64,000 bases of DNA from Adiantum capillus-veneris (taxonomy: Eukaryota; Streptophyta; Polypodiopsida; Polypodiales; Pteridaceae). The notes under the pieces are model-generated. The model was given only the letters and a program-made list of their open reading frames with translations, was not told where the DNA came from and searched no databases. Position 1 is the stretch's first letter. Every line of letters starts with the position of its first letter. The position numbers were made by a program, and so were the translations under genes. The stretch spans positions 78,790,669 through 78,854,668 of the forward strand of contig CM043958.1 of NCBI GenBank assembly GCA_014529385.2, written 5' to 3'. This document shows positions 21,348-33,213 of this stretch, piece after piece.

Positions 21348-22942
21348 TGTCATAATAATCAATATCTAATTCTCCTAAATTATTTTCTCATGCTAAACTG
21401 ATCATATAATATGGGGAAAGTGCCAGGGGAGAAAAAGCTAGAATATTGGTTAAGCTAGCAGACCGGCCACAGTAGGGATCCAAAGGAGGGAAAATAGGGA
21501 TCCAAAGGGAGGGCCATCTGCAAAAGAGCCATGTGCAACAATGGGCTAAAAAGACCCTAAGGTTCAGCCCATTAAGACTTCCAAAATGCTAAGGTTCCAA
21601 AATTCAAAGGTTGTGTCCAAAGGTCAACCTTAAGGGAATTGGATGCTTTGTGTGTGACCAAAAAAGTCTTTGCATATCCCTACATAGGAGGGGGCGAGCC
21701 TAGCATGTAGGGGATGAGAGAGAAAGCCACACACACACACACACACACAAGCCCCCTTTACACAAAGGGAATGAGGGACACATGTCAGCTCCCTAGGCCA
21801 GATGCCCACAAGGTGTACCCAATTCCTATTGGATGGCCTTGGAGGTGGAATAATGAGAATTAGACTAGAGTAAATCTATTTTAATTAATTTAAAAACACT
21901 TAATAAAATAACCAATGAGAGTTAAGTCCTCTAAAAGACTATTGGACAGTCTCCCAAGGGGTCCAATGAGCATTCAGTAGCCCAATGGCTTGCCTGATTC
22001 CTATTGGCCAAGAGGCAAAGGGGTCCAATGAGAGTTTAATTGAATTATTAATTAACCTAAAGCTCTCACAAAAGGGAAAAGGGGGACACATGTTAGAAGG
22101 CTATCACTTATGCTGCTTAATAGTCATTGGCTTTTGACTTGGGGAGGGCCAATGAGGGTTGAGCAAGAGAAAATAGCAAGAGGGATCGCCCAAGAGAGAG
22201 AGGGGGCTGATTTTTGCAAGGCATTATCACACACACACTCACACAATCTCATGTGTGAAGAAAGAGAAGACTATCTCTTCCCAAGCTTTAATGGAGAGCT
22301 CATCACCTACTCCAAGCTTGTGAGATAGAAGCCTACATTGACACACTCTTGGCATGTGGATGCAAATCCAACCAAGATACAAGCTTCAATGCATGCTCAT
22401 ATCCTCTACCAAGCTAATTACTAAGCTAAGCTATGCTAATATGAGTGATTATGTGAGGATATGTACATCTTTCTTGTAAGATACTCCTTCTTCCTCTCAA
22501 TCTACTCTCATACCCTGCTAGCTCTCACCATCTTGGAAGGTGTGTGAGGTCTTGGGTATGAGAACGGGGGTAATTAATGTTGTGTTTGCTAAGTGTTTTG
22601 CTTAGTGCATGAAGCTTTCATCTTCATTGCACTAGCTAGTCTTGAAGGAACACAAAGAATTGTATTGTACAATGTCTCTTTTGATGGGAGAAACCATAAT
22701 ACAAAGCCTTTTGGAGGGGGGACCGGCTCCATGCAAATCTGGTCCTCAACTGTTGTCAATTGCTTAATTTCTCTCTCTTTTGAAAGTATTGTTGATGCTA
22801 TCTAACTAGGTGTTATGCTTTTTGTTGCTCTCTCCACCCAAGCACCCTTGTAATTCTCATTAGGAATCTATTCTAATGAAATGCCCACTATGTTCATGCT
22901 AATTTCCGCTACACACAAGTTATTAGGCCATTAAATGTTACA
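21348..22942 (+). repeat. 3' LTR of the chromovirus
   Basis: A 1,595-bp repeat of the 5' LTR with scattered differences and a longer CA microsatellite at 21,727-21,749. Confidence 0.95.
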
Positions 22943-23810
22943 CATGCTCAGTGATTAGAAGAGGAAAGTTGTCTTTAATGGTAGCTGCATTCACTTTTTT
23001 GAGGTTGACACACACTCCTAGTTTTCCATTGTTCTTGGGTACAACCACAATTGGAGACACCAATCTGTGTGTTCAATTTCATAAATGAATTTGTCTTCCT
23101 TTAGTTTTTCAGTCTCTTCTTTGATCTTTCTGGCAAATGTTTCATTATATGTGTATGGCCTTTGTCTACTTGGTTTTGCATCATCCCTCATAGGTATAGT
23201 ATGTGACAGATTTCTGATCAACATCCTTGAGATCCTTATAAGACCAAGCGAAGATATCTTGGTATTCTTTTAGTAAGATTATTAAAAGCTCTTCTTCTTC
23301 TTCTTCTGTTAGGTCATTTTCTATGTAGGCAAGCCTAGACACTTCTCCTAATTCATCCAAATCTATCCTTTTTGCGTTTTTAGGCCCTTCGTAGGACTCG
23401 CCTTGTTTTTGTAGTTCTCTAACAGGTTGTTCGACTATGATTTTTTAATCTTGGAGAGTATATTTTGTGTAATGGGATGGAACACTCATTACATATTTAC
23501 CATCGACTTCTGTGGTTTCCATTTCAGTTGTATATATCTCCTTTAGAGATTTTTGAAACTCTTGATACTTTTTTTTCTGCTCGACTCGTGTCATGGTTGA
23601 CTCCTTGTCCTGTTTCTTCAGTTTTTCTTGAGTATTCTTTCTCGTTTTTCTCGATGTTTTTGAAATTTCTCGGTTTTTGTTTAAAGAATATCTGCCAGTG
23701 ATTTTGTCCTTCACACAATCATGTGCATCTATCTACATTAGGAACTGTGTTCTACTGGAGACTGATGGCATAGGTCTAGCTTTCACGTTTTTGGTTTCTC
23801 TTTTTTGTCA
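22943..23810 (-). pseudogene. RT N-terminal part and the upstream spacer, gypsy backbone
   Basis: The minus strand resumes the RT interrupted at 14,063. Proximal to the insertion are the fingers blocks (RPYTYNETF, KEDKFIYEIEHTDW and the NAATIKDNFPLL segment). Upstream is the QDIFAWSYKDL block that precedes RT in plant gypsy elements, and before it a highly charged Lys/Glu-rich spacer (23,445-23,714). Several frameshifts separate the open pieces 23,018-23,224 and 23,445-23,714. Confidence 0.8.
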
Positions 23811-24900
23811 ATACCATTTCTGTCTTCTCAGTTTTTGGTTAGGAAAGTCAAAAAAAATTTCATCCTCTTTTCTTGTGAGTAGCTTAGCTCTCACATGTTC
23901 TTTTTTCGACCCTGAATCTTCTGAGGTAGTTGAGTGTTCTTCTAACTCATCCGTTGCATCGTAGTAGAGGTTTGAAAAGACTTGTTGAGCTTTCATCAAG
24001 TCCTTGAGTTCCTCATTTTCATCTTCAATGTAGAGGGTTGAAATCATTTGGATGGGAATTATGTCATAGCCATCTCCATTGCAAAATTGAGTAAATATAT
24101 ATGTATTCACATATACATCCATTGTCGCTAAAATTTGAGTCCACTCAAATGGCTCAAAAAAATGCTCTGAAAAGGGCTTAGGTACATAGGCTTCGTCTGT
24201 GCAATCCCTTTCTAAGATACATCCTTCTCGTTTTAAGCTTTCGTTTTCTGAAGGTCCACACATCCAAATAGGAGTGTCTTTGTTCAACCACGATGTAAGC
24301 TTAGTTTCAAAAGAAGAGACCGAATCAAACTCTTGTATGGTCGTTTTCATGACATCTCTATAAGTTTGATCGTTTAGATTAACCGTTGTTATAGATCCCA
24401 CTTGCTTCAAGTACAGATAATTGTTTCCCCAATCTTGGATAAGCTGTACCTGTCGCGTGAAAGGTCTTCCCAATATGATTTCGTAATTGAGTTTCTTCCC
24501 AAAGTCTACTATGACAAAAGTGTGTTGATATTCAATTCCACATGAATTAACTACTATCACTTTTTCAAGCAATCCTAAGGGTCTTTCAATGTGTCCATTA
24601 GCCAATTGCAATTTCATTCGAGTTTGTCTAATGGTTGGTTGTCCCCAAGATTCCCATACTACTTTCGTGCCTATATTTCTCTGGAAGGGTGGTGTTTTCT
24701 TCTTTCCCTTTGTAATATTCTGCAACTTCGTTCATTGGAACATATCGAATATCTTTGATCCATTTTGTTTTTCAATTTTCCCAAAATTTTTTGCCATGAG
24801 CCCCGTTATCCCCACCTTCTCGAGGGTTTTCTATAGATCATTCCATAAATATGGTATGAGTTTTAATAGTTCTCCCAAAGTAAGAATGCATTAGATGGGT
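23808..24900 (-). pseudogene. Retropepsin-like domain and spacer upstream of RT, gypsy backbone
   Basis: The 305-codon minus frame (23,808-24,725) begins with the C-terminal half of a retropepsin-like fold: LQLANGHIERPLG, a beta-rich stretch and the hallmark IILGRPF. The N-terminal half, where the catalytic D-S/T-G should lie, is not recognisable. The remaining ~170 residues are acidic spacer. The second family copy has the same spacer at 63,295-63,786. It may be an inactive or substitute protease, given the second retropepsin-like domain at 10,691-11,209. Confidence 0.6.
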
Positions 24901-25047
24901 GTAGACATGATTGAATGAATGATGTCTATTTGTAGGGTCTTTTCCGCTCTTTTCACTTGAGTGGTCTTACACACTATGGATTCATCACAAGTAAGAGGGT
25001 AATGTTTTCAAGGTTAATGGTTTAGACATTCTTGAAGCTTCAGATCC

Positions 25048-25814
25048 TCAATCCCCATACAAGGATTGTACATCCATGTCCATATCAGGAGGTAGGTTGT
25101 CTAACCAAACTTCCTCTATAGGAGCTGACTTTAGAGTTAGGCTCCCATCATTGATCTCTCTAACTTTTTTCCATAAGTGTCCTGGTGGCCAGTCTTTCTC
25201 TATGAATGGAATTCCGTCTAAGGTATCTTCGTTGTCCAGAACTATAAGTTCCGGCTCTTTTGGTTCAATGTGGGGTTCTACCACCACTTTGGATTTTTCT
25301 TTATGGTCTCTTGCCACAAGCTCTTTAGGTTTTGCCATACTTTGAGCTTGGGTTTTTGTTTTTCTAGAATTTCTTACGTGATTCTTACCAAATTTTGATA
25401 AGCTTCAAGCTTAGCTGGTTCCATGTCTGTAGAAGGATAGTTTTTCCATTTGTTTTCCATGTTTTGGCCTGCTTTAAGTCCTCCTTGGTAGGCTTCCAAG
25501 GCTGCATTAATAGGCTCAAAAATTTTGTCAACCAAAAATGATCCTTGAGATTTCACAATTGTTTCTTTGATTTTGCTTCCGGTTTCTTTCACCTTTTCCT
25601 GGAATAGTTGTTTTTCTTTCTCCTCGATTTCAGCTTGTTGTTTTTGTTGTCTCATCTCATACCTTTTGCTTCTGCTTCTTTTGGTCTTTTGAGAGGCAAT
25701 TTTTGTATTCTCCGAATCATCAGAGGACTTATGTTTCTTTTTCTTAGCATGGGCTCTAGTGATTACTTTGATTGGAACAATCAGTTCACTTTTAGATGAG
25801 CTACTAGGTATCAC
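25048..25814 (-). pseudogene. Gag-Pol spacer with a basic helical region, gypsy backbone
   Basis: Two minus frames (25,374-25,814 and 25,048-25,338) follow the zinc knuckles. The first is Lys/Gln/Glu-rich with a probable coiled coil (RYEMRQQKQQAEIEEKEKQ). The second is acidic and Pro-rich. No enzymatic motif is visible. They probably belong to the Gag C-terminus or the linker to protease. Confidence 0.5.
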
Positions 25815-25849
25815 TTGGACTACGTTTACTACTGTTTTACCCTTGTTTA

Positions 25850-26051
25850 AAGGATTTTTAGGACAATCTTACGAGAAGTGTCCTCTCTTTTTGCAACATT
25901 GTATGCAATAATCTTTAACTGTCTTGAGGTTTTTGTTAGTTTCTGGGCATTCATTTTTCCAATGATCATCTGCACCACAGTTATGACAATTTCCCGTTCT
26001 TGGCTTAATCATGGGTCTTACCAGAGGAGGTCTAACATCTTGATTAGCCAC
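25850..26051 (-). pseudogene. Gag zinc knuckles of the gypsy backbone
   Basis: CHNCGADDHWKNEC is a complete C-x2-C-x4-H-x4-C nucleocapsid knuckle. A second, CIQCCKKRGHFS, has an extra Cys, and a stop falls before its last Cys. They lie 3' of the Pro/Met-rich Gag segment, as expected. Confidence 0.8.
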
Positions 26052-26069
26052 ATAATATGTTGGTGCGAG

Positions 26070-27230
26070 CTATGGTGGAGCATACATCACAAGGTCTTCC
26101 ATTGGTGGTGGATGTGAATTATACCAATCTCCTTCTACCATGACTATAGATGGCGGACTAGGCTCAGCATAGGGTGTAACATGCACTAGTGCTTGTTCAT
26201 CGATGACTCCCTCTGAATGCATGTAGTTTACAAGCACTACATTATGTCCTGAATACAGAGGTTTTCGACCCAACACGGATTGAGGTCTTTCCATACCCAT
26301 CGTTTGTCCTTGAGCTGGTGCCATGTTAGGCTGGTATCTGTACATGAGTTGTCCTTGTGGCCTCATGGGCATGTACTGAACATTCCCATCATACTTTGGT
26401 CGGTAGTAGCATTCATTGGTCTCATGGTTGGTCCATTTACCCTTGATTGCACATCATTTATGGGGTCTAATTGGTTGTACCTATTGAGGTGTCCCTTGCC
26501 CTCATCCCCTCATAGCTGCTTTTTGCATGTTATTCATCATGTCATTCATCCTTTTGAGCATGTCTTCTATGGCTCAAAGTGGTGCTGCAGCAGCTGTTCC
26601 CACTTGTGTTGATTTAGCGAATGTTTTTTCTCACTTTGGTTATCCTTAGGGACATATTATTCATTGAAAATATCAAAATTGTCTCCTAAGTCAACAGCAT
26701 CTGACACACACTCTTCTAGGGTTGTATGCTTCTTGCTATAGAGTATAGCATGAAGTTCTTTGTTTAGCAATCCCTCTAGAAACAATGATACTATATCTCT
26801 AGCCCTGGGAATCTAGCAATGTATTCTTTAATTCAAGTTGCATAGTCCCTAACAGACTCACCTTGTTCCTGCTTAAAGCTGTAGACTTGAGCTACAATAT
26901 TGTGTTTGATTCCCATTTTGGAACAAGCAGCTACAAATCCTTGAGCTAATGTGTTCAAGTCCATGATTGACCTTGGTGGAATGTTTTGGAACCATTTCAA
27001 TGCTTTTCCTTCTAATGTCATTCCAAACCCCTTGAATTGAGTATGGAAATCGAACATGCGTTCTGATCTTAGCACTTGCTTAAAGCTTGCTAAGTGGTCA
27101 TATGGATCCCCATATCCACTATATTTTATGACCCGTTTCTGAAATTCAGGTGGTCTGACGTGTCTATTTGGTTCAACTCCCGATCTCCTAGAAGGTGGTC
27201 CTATTCAGAGTCCTTCAAACCAGTCTGTTG
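26070..27230 (-). pseudogene. Gag capsid region and Pro/Met-rich segment, gypsy backbone
   Basis: The capsid signature is in 26,833-27,075: FKGFGMTLEGKALKWFQNIP and then SVRDYAT, which matches the retrotransposon Gag domain of Ty3/gypsy elements. Several stops follow. The frame 26,070-26,372 is rich in Pro, Met, Gln and Tyr and leads into the zinc knuckles. It would form the particle shell; this copy is broken. Confidence 0.75.
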
Positions 27231-27453
27231 GAGATAGTGACTCATGTAGCCCTAGACTGGCTTTAGTGTCACCCGGTTTTCTACCTTATGAGGTGGTTTT
27301 GGGTTTCTTAATATTACTCTTAGAAGATCTCTCAAGGTGTTCATTTCTTGGAATAGTTTTTGGTCCTTGGACCAATATCCAATCCCTTATTAAATATCCT
27401 TGATATTTGGTTTGTTCTACCTCCCCAGGAGTCATCATAACAAAGTTGTTGTT

Positions 27454-28062
27454 TTAACAATCCCTAAACAGGTAGGTTGGTAGATCTGCTAATCCCTTAT
27501 CCTTGATCTTGAAAATATAGAAGATCTTCATGGGTGCTAGTTGTCCTGATTTGGCATGCAAAGTCCATATAACATCTTTTACATTTCTATCCTCCCAACA
27601 ATAGACTCCGATCCTAGGATTATCCGTACTAAGCCGTTTCAAAGGCTTCAAATCAACTTGATCGTATCCCTCAAATTCTAAGGTTGGTGGTCCTTCTTTT
27701 GCAGCCATGTCTAGAATTATGGTATTTACTTCTAACCCCCATTTTTCTATCACTTTAGGGTTTTTGACTTGTAAATACTGAATTTTGTTTCTATCTATGT
27801 ACATTTTTCCTTGTTTGTTTGCCATGATTTCTTCTTCGAACTCACTACCATGGTCATCAATGCGAATAGCATACTCTTCGTTAGAATCCAAGTAAATATG
27901 AGCTCCATGGAGATTAGTTTTATAAAAAGAGAGTATATGATTATAGTGCATTGTCGTTCCGGTTTTTGAGTGAGTCAAGTAAGAAGACATTTCAGATGTT
28001 GAATCAGGAGAAGTGTCTGAAACATCTTCAAGGATAGTGTGCAAAGAATTTCCTTGATTCAC
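27454..28062 (-). CDS. ORF upstream of gag, gypsy backbone
   Basis: An intact 202-codon frame on the minus strand, 5' of Gag. It has an acidic Ser/Thr-rich start, a central part with YDQVDLKPLKRLSTDNPRIG and a Phe/Ile/Lys-rich end, and no recognised domain. Some giant plant Ty3/gypsy elements of the Tat/Ogre group carry an extra ORF1 before gag, and this could be comparable, but I see no specific match. It may also be the Gag N-terminus, since only ~200 bp with a few stops separate it from the capsid region. Confidence 0.45.
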   Translation of the reverse strand: MNQGNSLHTILEDVSDTSPDSTSEMSSYLTHSKTGTTMHYNHILSFYKTNLHGAHIYLDSNEEYAIRIDDHGSEFEEEIMANKQGKMYIDRNKIQYLQVKNPKVIEKWGLEVNTIILDMAAKEGPPTLEFEGYDQVDLKPLKRLSTDNPRIGVYCWEDRNVKDVIWTLHAKSGQLAPMKIFYIFKIKDKGLADLPTYLFRDC

Positions 28063-28553
28063 ACTTTCTTCGGTGGATACTCTACTGAAGGTTTCTCCAA
28101 GTACTCCCTGGTTTTAGAGTAGATGATCAGATCTAAAGTTCATAAAGACTTATGAAGCCCTAGACAGAGTACTTACTTTCGGATTGACTTGTTGTCAATT
28201 TCTTCCACTTAACTGGATTGCACTTTCTGTCAAGCTGCCGATTCCTTGTCTGCAACTTGATTCGTGTACAAATTTGATCAAGTTAGCTATTCTTTCACAA
28301 AGACAATATATTTTTTGCTAGCTATTGTGTTTGGTCTATGTGTATCACTTCAATTCAAGTTAATTTAGTCAGCAATTGAGATTTTCAGGCTCAACTTTGG
28401 CAAAAATTAAAGGATTAATCTACAACCGGGAAACTGAGTGAGGATGTACCAATTTGGATCCGATTGAACCCAAAATTTCTCGATGGCTTTATATTATGCT
28501 GGTCTAACACTGTACAAGTTCAAAAGTAAAAAATGGTATCTCTCTGTGGTAGT
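28063..28553. other. Leader between the upstream ORF and the 285-bp array
   Basis: No ORF of note. The minus strand here should be the 5' untranslated region of the gypsy backbone. No tRNA-like primer site was found. Confidence 0.35.
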
Positions 28554-29059
28554 AGTAAATAATCCTAATTATTTACTTTTGTCAATTTTTTGCACTTTTT
28601 GGCTTGGTTTGCCAAGTATACAACCTGTTAAGGTCCTTGGACAAGTTTCAACAAGTTTGGACAAAATCTGTTCAAGTTTATCAATTGTTTCATGTTTGCA
28701 GACTCTGGCTTTAAGAATCTGGCTTAAGTCTCACTTTTCTGATCCAAATTTCATCAAAATTTATTTTGTGGTCTACTTGATATGCTTGACCTTGTGGTAT
28801 ATTCAAATGTGCAAGATTCTCACTTTTTGAAGCAGATGTAAATAATCGCGATTATTTGCTCTAGCTAAATTTTTGAAAGTTTTTGTCTCAACCTTAACAC
28901 AGATCTGTTAAGCACCTCAACTTAAGGTCTCTAGCCAAGTTTCATCAAGTTTGGATTATTTTTGGTCAAATCATCAGTTTTCTGTCCGTAGACTGTGACT
29001 TTGCAAATTTGGTCACAATTTTCAATCCAATGATCCAAATCTTACCAAATTTGGTTTGT

Positions 29060-30374
29060 GTTGGTAACCTAACAGGACATAAAAGTGTCCTTTCAGGGTT
29101 TTGAAAAAAACCTCCAAAACCATAGTAGATCCACTCATTTTGTAAAATCCTTTCATGAGGTTATAGTTTAAGGCCTACTACACATGGAAAAAATAAGAAA
29201 CTTGTAAAATTTCTCATGTTTTGGTCACACCAAGCCTCCAAAATTGATGGACCAGTACATTTTCATCAAAACAGTAATTTCTTACGTTTTGTTGCATAAA
29301 AATAAGATTAGGGATTTTTGTAGGACTTGAGATAAATTCCCTAGTTAACTTCAATGGGTTGGTGATCAGAACATATGATTGCTTCTCACTCAGTATTTTT
29401 TATTTTGTCAAAAGAAATAGGTACAAAAAAGTTGAATTTTTACCATTCTGCAAACCTATCATCAAAGTTTCTATAGCCACGCTCAATACAAATAATATAT
29501 CCATGTTTTCTTAGTTCCCTATTGTCCTTTAGGTTCATAAGGATCCATGGAGCATGTCAAAAGAATAATACATCTCTTACCAAGGGGAATCTTGGGGACA
29601 AAGATAAAGTGCTAAATACAGCAAACATGAAAAAACTGGGTTCAACATTATGAGTTGTAGAATCCCATAGACACTATTCAATATCTAGCCAAATTTGATC
29701 CTTATGACTAGATATGGTTACTACCTACAAAATGCATGTAGTTGTCACAAGAAACTAACAATATTGAAAAAGCTATATTTGATATACTAGAATGTTTCGT
29801 TTTCTTCTATAATTGAAAAAATCAACCATCGTTGTCTACTATGCAAAATAGGGTATTAGGTGCCCCAAAACTCAAGGAATATTAGCTTTATGTTACAATA
29901 TGCGACATAGAAAATCAAAACTGCATTTGTATATCATGAAAGCCACCAAAAAAATCATAGAAGAGCTAAAATTGGCTAAAAAACAGGATTTGACAATTTC
30001 TGTAATTTGGTCATAACTTACAACTTTAACATTTATTTCTCCCTAGAAGCATCAGGACATGTTGAGGACTACTAAAGATAGTTCTCTAGCATTATAGACC
30101 TCACAAACATGAATTCTAGAGTGGTATAGTTGCAAAAAGTTGAAAAAAGCCAAAAACAGGACCCGTTTTTTCACACAGTTTAGGTTGTGAAATGTTGTGC
30201 AAGGACAAGGTTAAAGATGGAATTGATATTCCAAAAAAATGTCGAGTTTTTTTCAGCTCATGAGACAACTTTCTAGACAGATAGCACCTCAAAATCCATT
30301 TTGAAACTCTTGACATAATTCAAGTAAAATGGTCACTTCACAGGACATAAAAGTGTCCCATTACCAACCTAGTG
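29060..30374 (-). mobile_element. TTAA-flanked inverted-repeat element, copy 2
   Basis: Homologous along its length to the copy at 51,698-53,020 and in the same orientation. The right end (CCTAGTG followed by TTAA at 30,375-30,378) and the subterminal hairpin are intact. The outermost left terminal repeat is eroded and only GGTAACC remains. The ORF conserved in the other two copies is interrupted here by several stops. Removing it restores the period of the 285-bp array. Confidence 0.8.
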
Positions 30375-30546
30375 TTAAAACTAGTGGTATGCTAACTTAG
30401 TCAAAAAATTTGAAAAATGGACAGATATAAATAATCAAAATTACTTTTTGCATCTTTTTGGTCAAGTGAGCATGTACACATGTCTATCACATCAATATAA
30501 GCCTATGAATCTACTTTCATTGAGTTTGGACAATTTTTCTCCAATT

Positions 30547-30773
30547 TGTTACCATATACTTGTGGTAGTGATGTGTGTGAACACACTAGGACCTTCGGGG
30601 CATTTTTTCCCTCTTTAGGAGGTTTTTTTCCCCGTGCATTGTATATACGCCTATCACTCTATGGCTATCTATCTTTGCATTGCACACTAAGTAACACACT
30701 CGCTATTGTGTGCTTTGAGCTTCCTTCATCTTCTCCAAGCTCTGTGTGTTTCTCTAAAACCCTAATTCCAACA
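30547..30773 (+). repeat. 5' LTR of the copia element
   Basis: Direct repeat of 50,728-50,951 with a few differences. GTATATA at about 30,642 may serve as the TATA box. The primer-binding remnant follows at 30,776. Confidence 0.9.
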
Positions 30774-31140
30774 ATTGGTTTCAGCGCAGGTTGCATCCTC
30801 TCGGGCTTAGTCACCAGCAGCTCCAGCACGTGCCTGCTCATTTTCTCCAATTTCAATGAGCTTTGGCGAGTGTTCGGAGGTTGAATTTTTTGTGGGGAGT
30901 GCTCGTAGAGCTCAATCTGCTCAGGCTTCTGATTTGGGTTCATTTCGGCCTCCGTTTACAGTACAGGTAGTACTGAACATGCTATTTTTTCATTTTGTAC
31001 AAAAATTCTGTTAGTGCCGTTTCTTGCATAACATGTGCCTTATAGTCTTCTACGGCTTGTGCTATATAGCACAAGTCGTGTTGTTGTGCTTTGTTTCTCC
31101 TCTTTTCAAGCAGTTTTCACATCAGATGCAACATTTACCA

Positions 31141-32196
31141 TGGCTGACAACAACACAGATGTGTTCAAGATGTTTGCTGCTTAGGACAGATTAGATGGGG
31201 ACAATTACCCTATGTGGGCTTACATGACGCAACATGTTCTTGTGTCAAAGTGCGTTTGGAACATTGTGCAAGGCATTGATGTACGTCCTGGTTCTGAAGA
31301 TGCAGGCGATGTTGAGGATGTTGCAGGTCTTACTGCAAGAATTGCTGCTGTTAGAGTTGTTTTGCCTACGGTAGAACAATCTTGCTGGGATGTAAAGGAT
31401 GTGCAGACTCATGCATTGATTGTGTTTTCTGTGAAGCACACCATTGTTCCTCATATTCATTCAGCAAAATCTGCAAAACAGACTTGGGATATTTTGGCTG
31501 GTCTTTATGCAAGTCGCAATGAGGCTAAAATTGATTTGCTGCATAAAGAGCTGGAGTCGAAAATTATGCATGAGGAAGATGATATGGACACTTTCCTTGC
31601 TTGTGTCAAGGATATGAATGAGTAACTTATTTCTACAAGTGAAGTCATTTCAGACAGTTCCCTTGTGCAGATTGTTCTTGGAGCCTTACCAGATTCTTAC
31701 CAAACTTTTGCTAGTACTTAGAGACTTATGACCCAAGGAAATCCTGAAGTTGTCAAGTTTGATGCATTATGCACATTGCTGTTGCAAGTCACTTTCAAAA
31801 AAAAAAAGGACTAGATAGTGTGCAGTTGAACAAGATTTTATTGCTTCTCCAAGAAAGGGTGGTAACAGTAATGCAGCCACTTCTTATGGTTCTGCTGCAA
31901 GTGGAAAAACTTCTGTTCCCAATGCTTTTGCTGGACGCATTTTGTTTGGCAATTCTGGTGATAAGGGCAAAAAGAAGATGCGTTGCCATTATTGTAAAGC
32001 TAATGATCACTTGATCCACCAGTGTCCTAAGTTGAAGCCCAAAGATGCTAAGAAGAAAGAGGGTAGTTCCACTACCAATGCAGCCATTGTTGAGTCTTCT
32101 GTGAAAGGAGACAATGATGATGATGTTGATGCAAAATGGGCTTTTAGTGCACTTACAATCCTACTATCCATGATGCATGCATGTCAGTTGCTATAG
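31141..32196 (+). pseudogene. Gag of the copia element
   Basis: The frame starts with a good ATG at 31,141 (MADNNTDVFKMF), has an early TAG, and is then open from 31,212 to 31,625. The copia Gag core is visible around NYPMWAYMTQHVL and SAKQTWDILAGLY. Further pieces with frameshifts lead to an intact zinc knuckle at about 31,980, CHYCKANDHLIHQC. It would form the particle; this copy has at least two stops and two frameshifts. Confidence 0.8.
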
Positions 32197-32720
32197 ATTC
32201 ACACGTGTGATATTTTGACAGTGGTGCTACAAAGAACATTGCCTCACATCGTGAATTGTTCACCTCTCTCAAGTTTGTCCCTCATGGGAACTCAGTCACT
32301 TGTGCCGACAATGCCTCTTATCCAGTTCAAGGAGTTGGAAAGATTGTGCTTACTGCTACAAATGGTAGTTCTTTCACACTTTTTGATGCACTTTATGTAC
32401 CTGGATCAAGAAGAATCTTTTGTCTGTATCTGAACTTGCTAGACTTAGACTTGTAGTCAAATTTGTGGATGACAGATGTACAGTTCATGATGTTAGTTTT
32501 GGTGATGAAATTGTTGCATTTGGGCTTTTATGCCATGAGCTGTATAAGCTCACTTTGTATGCTTTTCTCTGTATCTGCACTTGCTAGACTCAGACTTGTA
32601 GTCAAATTTGTGGATGACAGATGTACAATTCATGATCTCAGTTTTGGTGATGAAATTGTTGCATCTGGGCTTTTTATGCCATGGGCTGTATAAGCTCCCT
32701 TTGTATGACAAGTGTGGACA
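32197..32720 (+). pseudogene. Protease of the copia element with an internal tandem duplication
   Basis: The active-site block YFDSGATKNIASH of copia proteases is intact at about 32,213. The domain continues with PHGNSVTCADNA and DALYVPGSRR. A segment of 145 bp is duplicated in tandem: the block GTATCTG...CTTGCTAGACT starts at 32,426 and again at 32,571. The duplication repeats the protease-integrase junction, with differences between the two units. Confidence 0.75.
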
Positions 32721-32905
32721 AAATTTTGCAAATGCACTTGCAGGTTCAAGGGCTATTTCAGATGCAAAACTTTGGCATGCATGTTTTGGTCATTTGAATT
32801 TTACCAGTTTGCTACGTTTGCAAGAAATATAATACGGTTGCTTCTTTGCTGCCTCTTGAAGCACCTGTCAAACATGTTTGTGAGGGCTATATTTTGGGTA
32901 AGATG
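32721..32905 (+). pseudogene. Integrase zinc region of the copia element (5' part)
   Basis: The gag-pre-integrase motif LWHACFGHLNFTSLLRL is clear, with a frameshift near 32,828, and the sequence reaches the GYILGKM block at the AGATG target site. The rest of integrase resumes at 48,024. Confidence 0.8.
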
Positions 32906-32967
32906 TGTTGAGGACACAGCCTATGGTGGATGACGCCTTTGGGGTGCCATGGCTAGATGCAGATTCA

Positions 32968-32970
<3 letters not shown>

Positions 32971-33047
<77 letters not shown>
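32971..33047. repeat. GA microsatellite in the left LTR of the TRIM-like element
   Basis: About 38 GA units in tandem. The matching position in the right LTR (34,311-34,395) has a longer run, so the tract length changed after insertion. The Arg-Glu ORFs over it are artefacts. Confidence 0.95.
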
Positions 33048-33049
<2 letters not shown>

Positions 33050-33213
33050 AAATTTCATGCTATGATAGTATATTATTTTTGTGTGTAAATTCCTTACAAT
33101 ATAAATAGCAAAGCTTGCCATGCATGACTTGAGTTACAACTAAAGATGCACTGCATGCTATGGAGAGTGTTCCCACAGGCTAAGACACCACTACCGGGAT
33201 TGCATACCGAACA

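Larger units (their letters stand above)
14064..22942 (+). mobile_element. Ty3/gypsy chromovirus retrotransposon, full length
   Basis: An 8.9-kb element with LTRs at 14,064-15,649 and 21,348-22,942. Both start TGTCATAAT and end TGTTACA. A 12-bp match to the initiator tRNA-Met primer site lies at 15,651-15,662, and a purine-rich tract at 21,334-21,347. The gene order is Gag, protease, RT, RNase H, integrase, chromodomain. Flanks CATGA and CATGC give a 5-bp duplication with one change, and the second copy of the host element at 62,577-62,581 is the empty site (CATGC). From 16,771 to 20,424 the polyprotein is one frame broken by six stops, and a frameshift lies near 20,650. The LTRs differ at scattered positions, so the insertion is not recent. 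Confidence 0.95.

Noticed and set aside
32905-33108. ORF of alternating Arg-Glu over the GA run (also 34,121-34,399 and the antisense Ser-Leu frames)
   Set aside because: Translation of a microsatellite within an LTR, not a protein gene.
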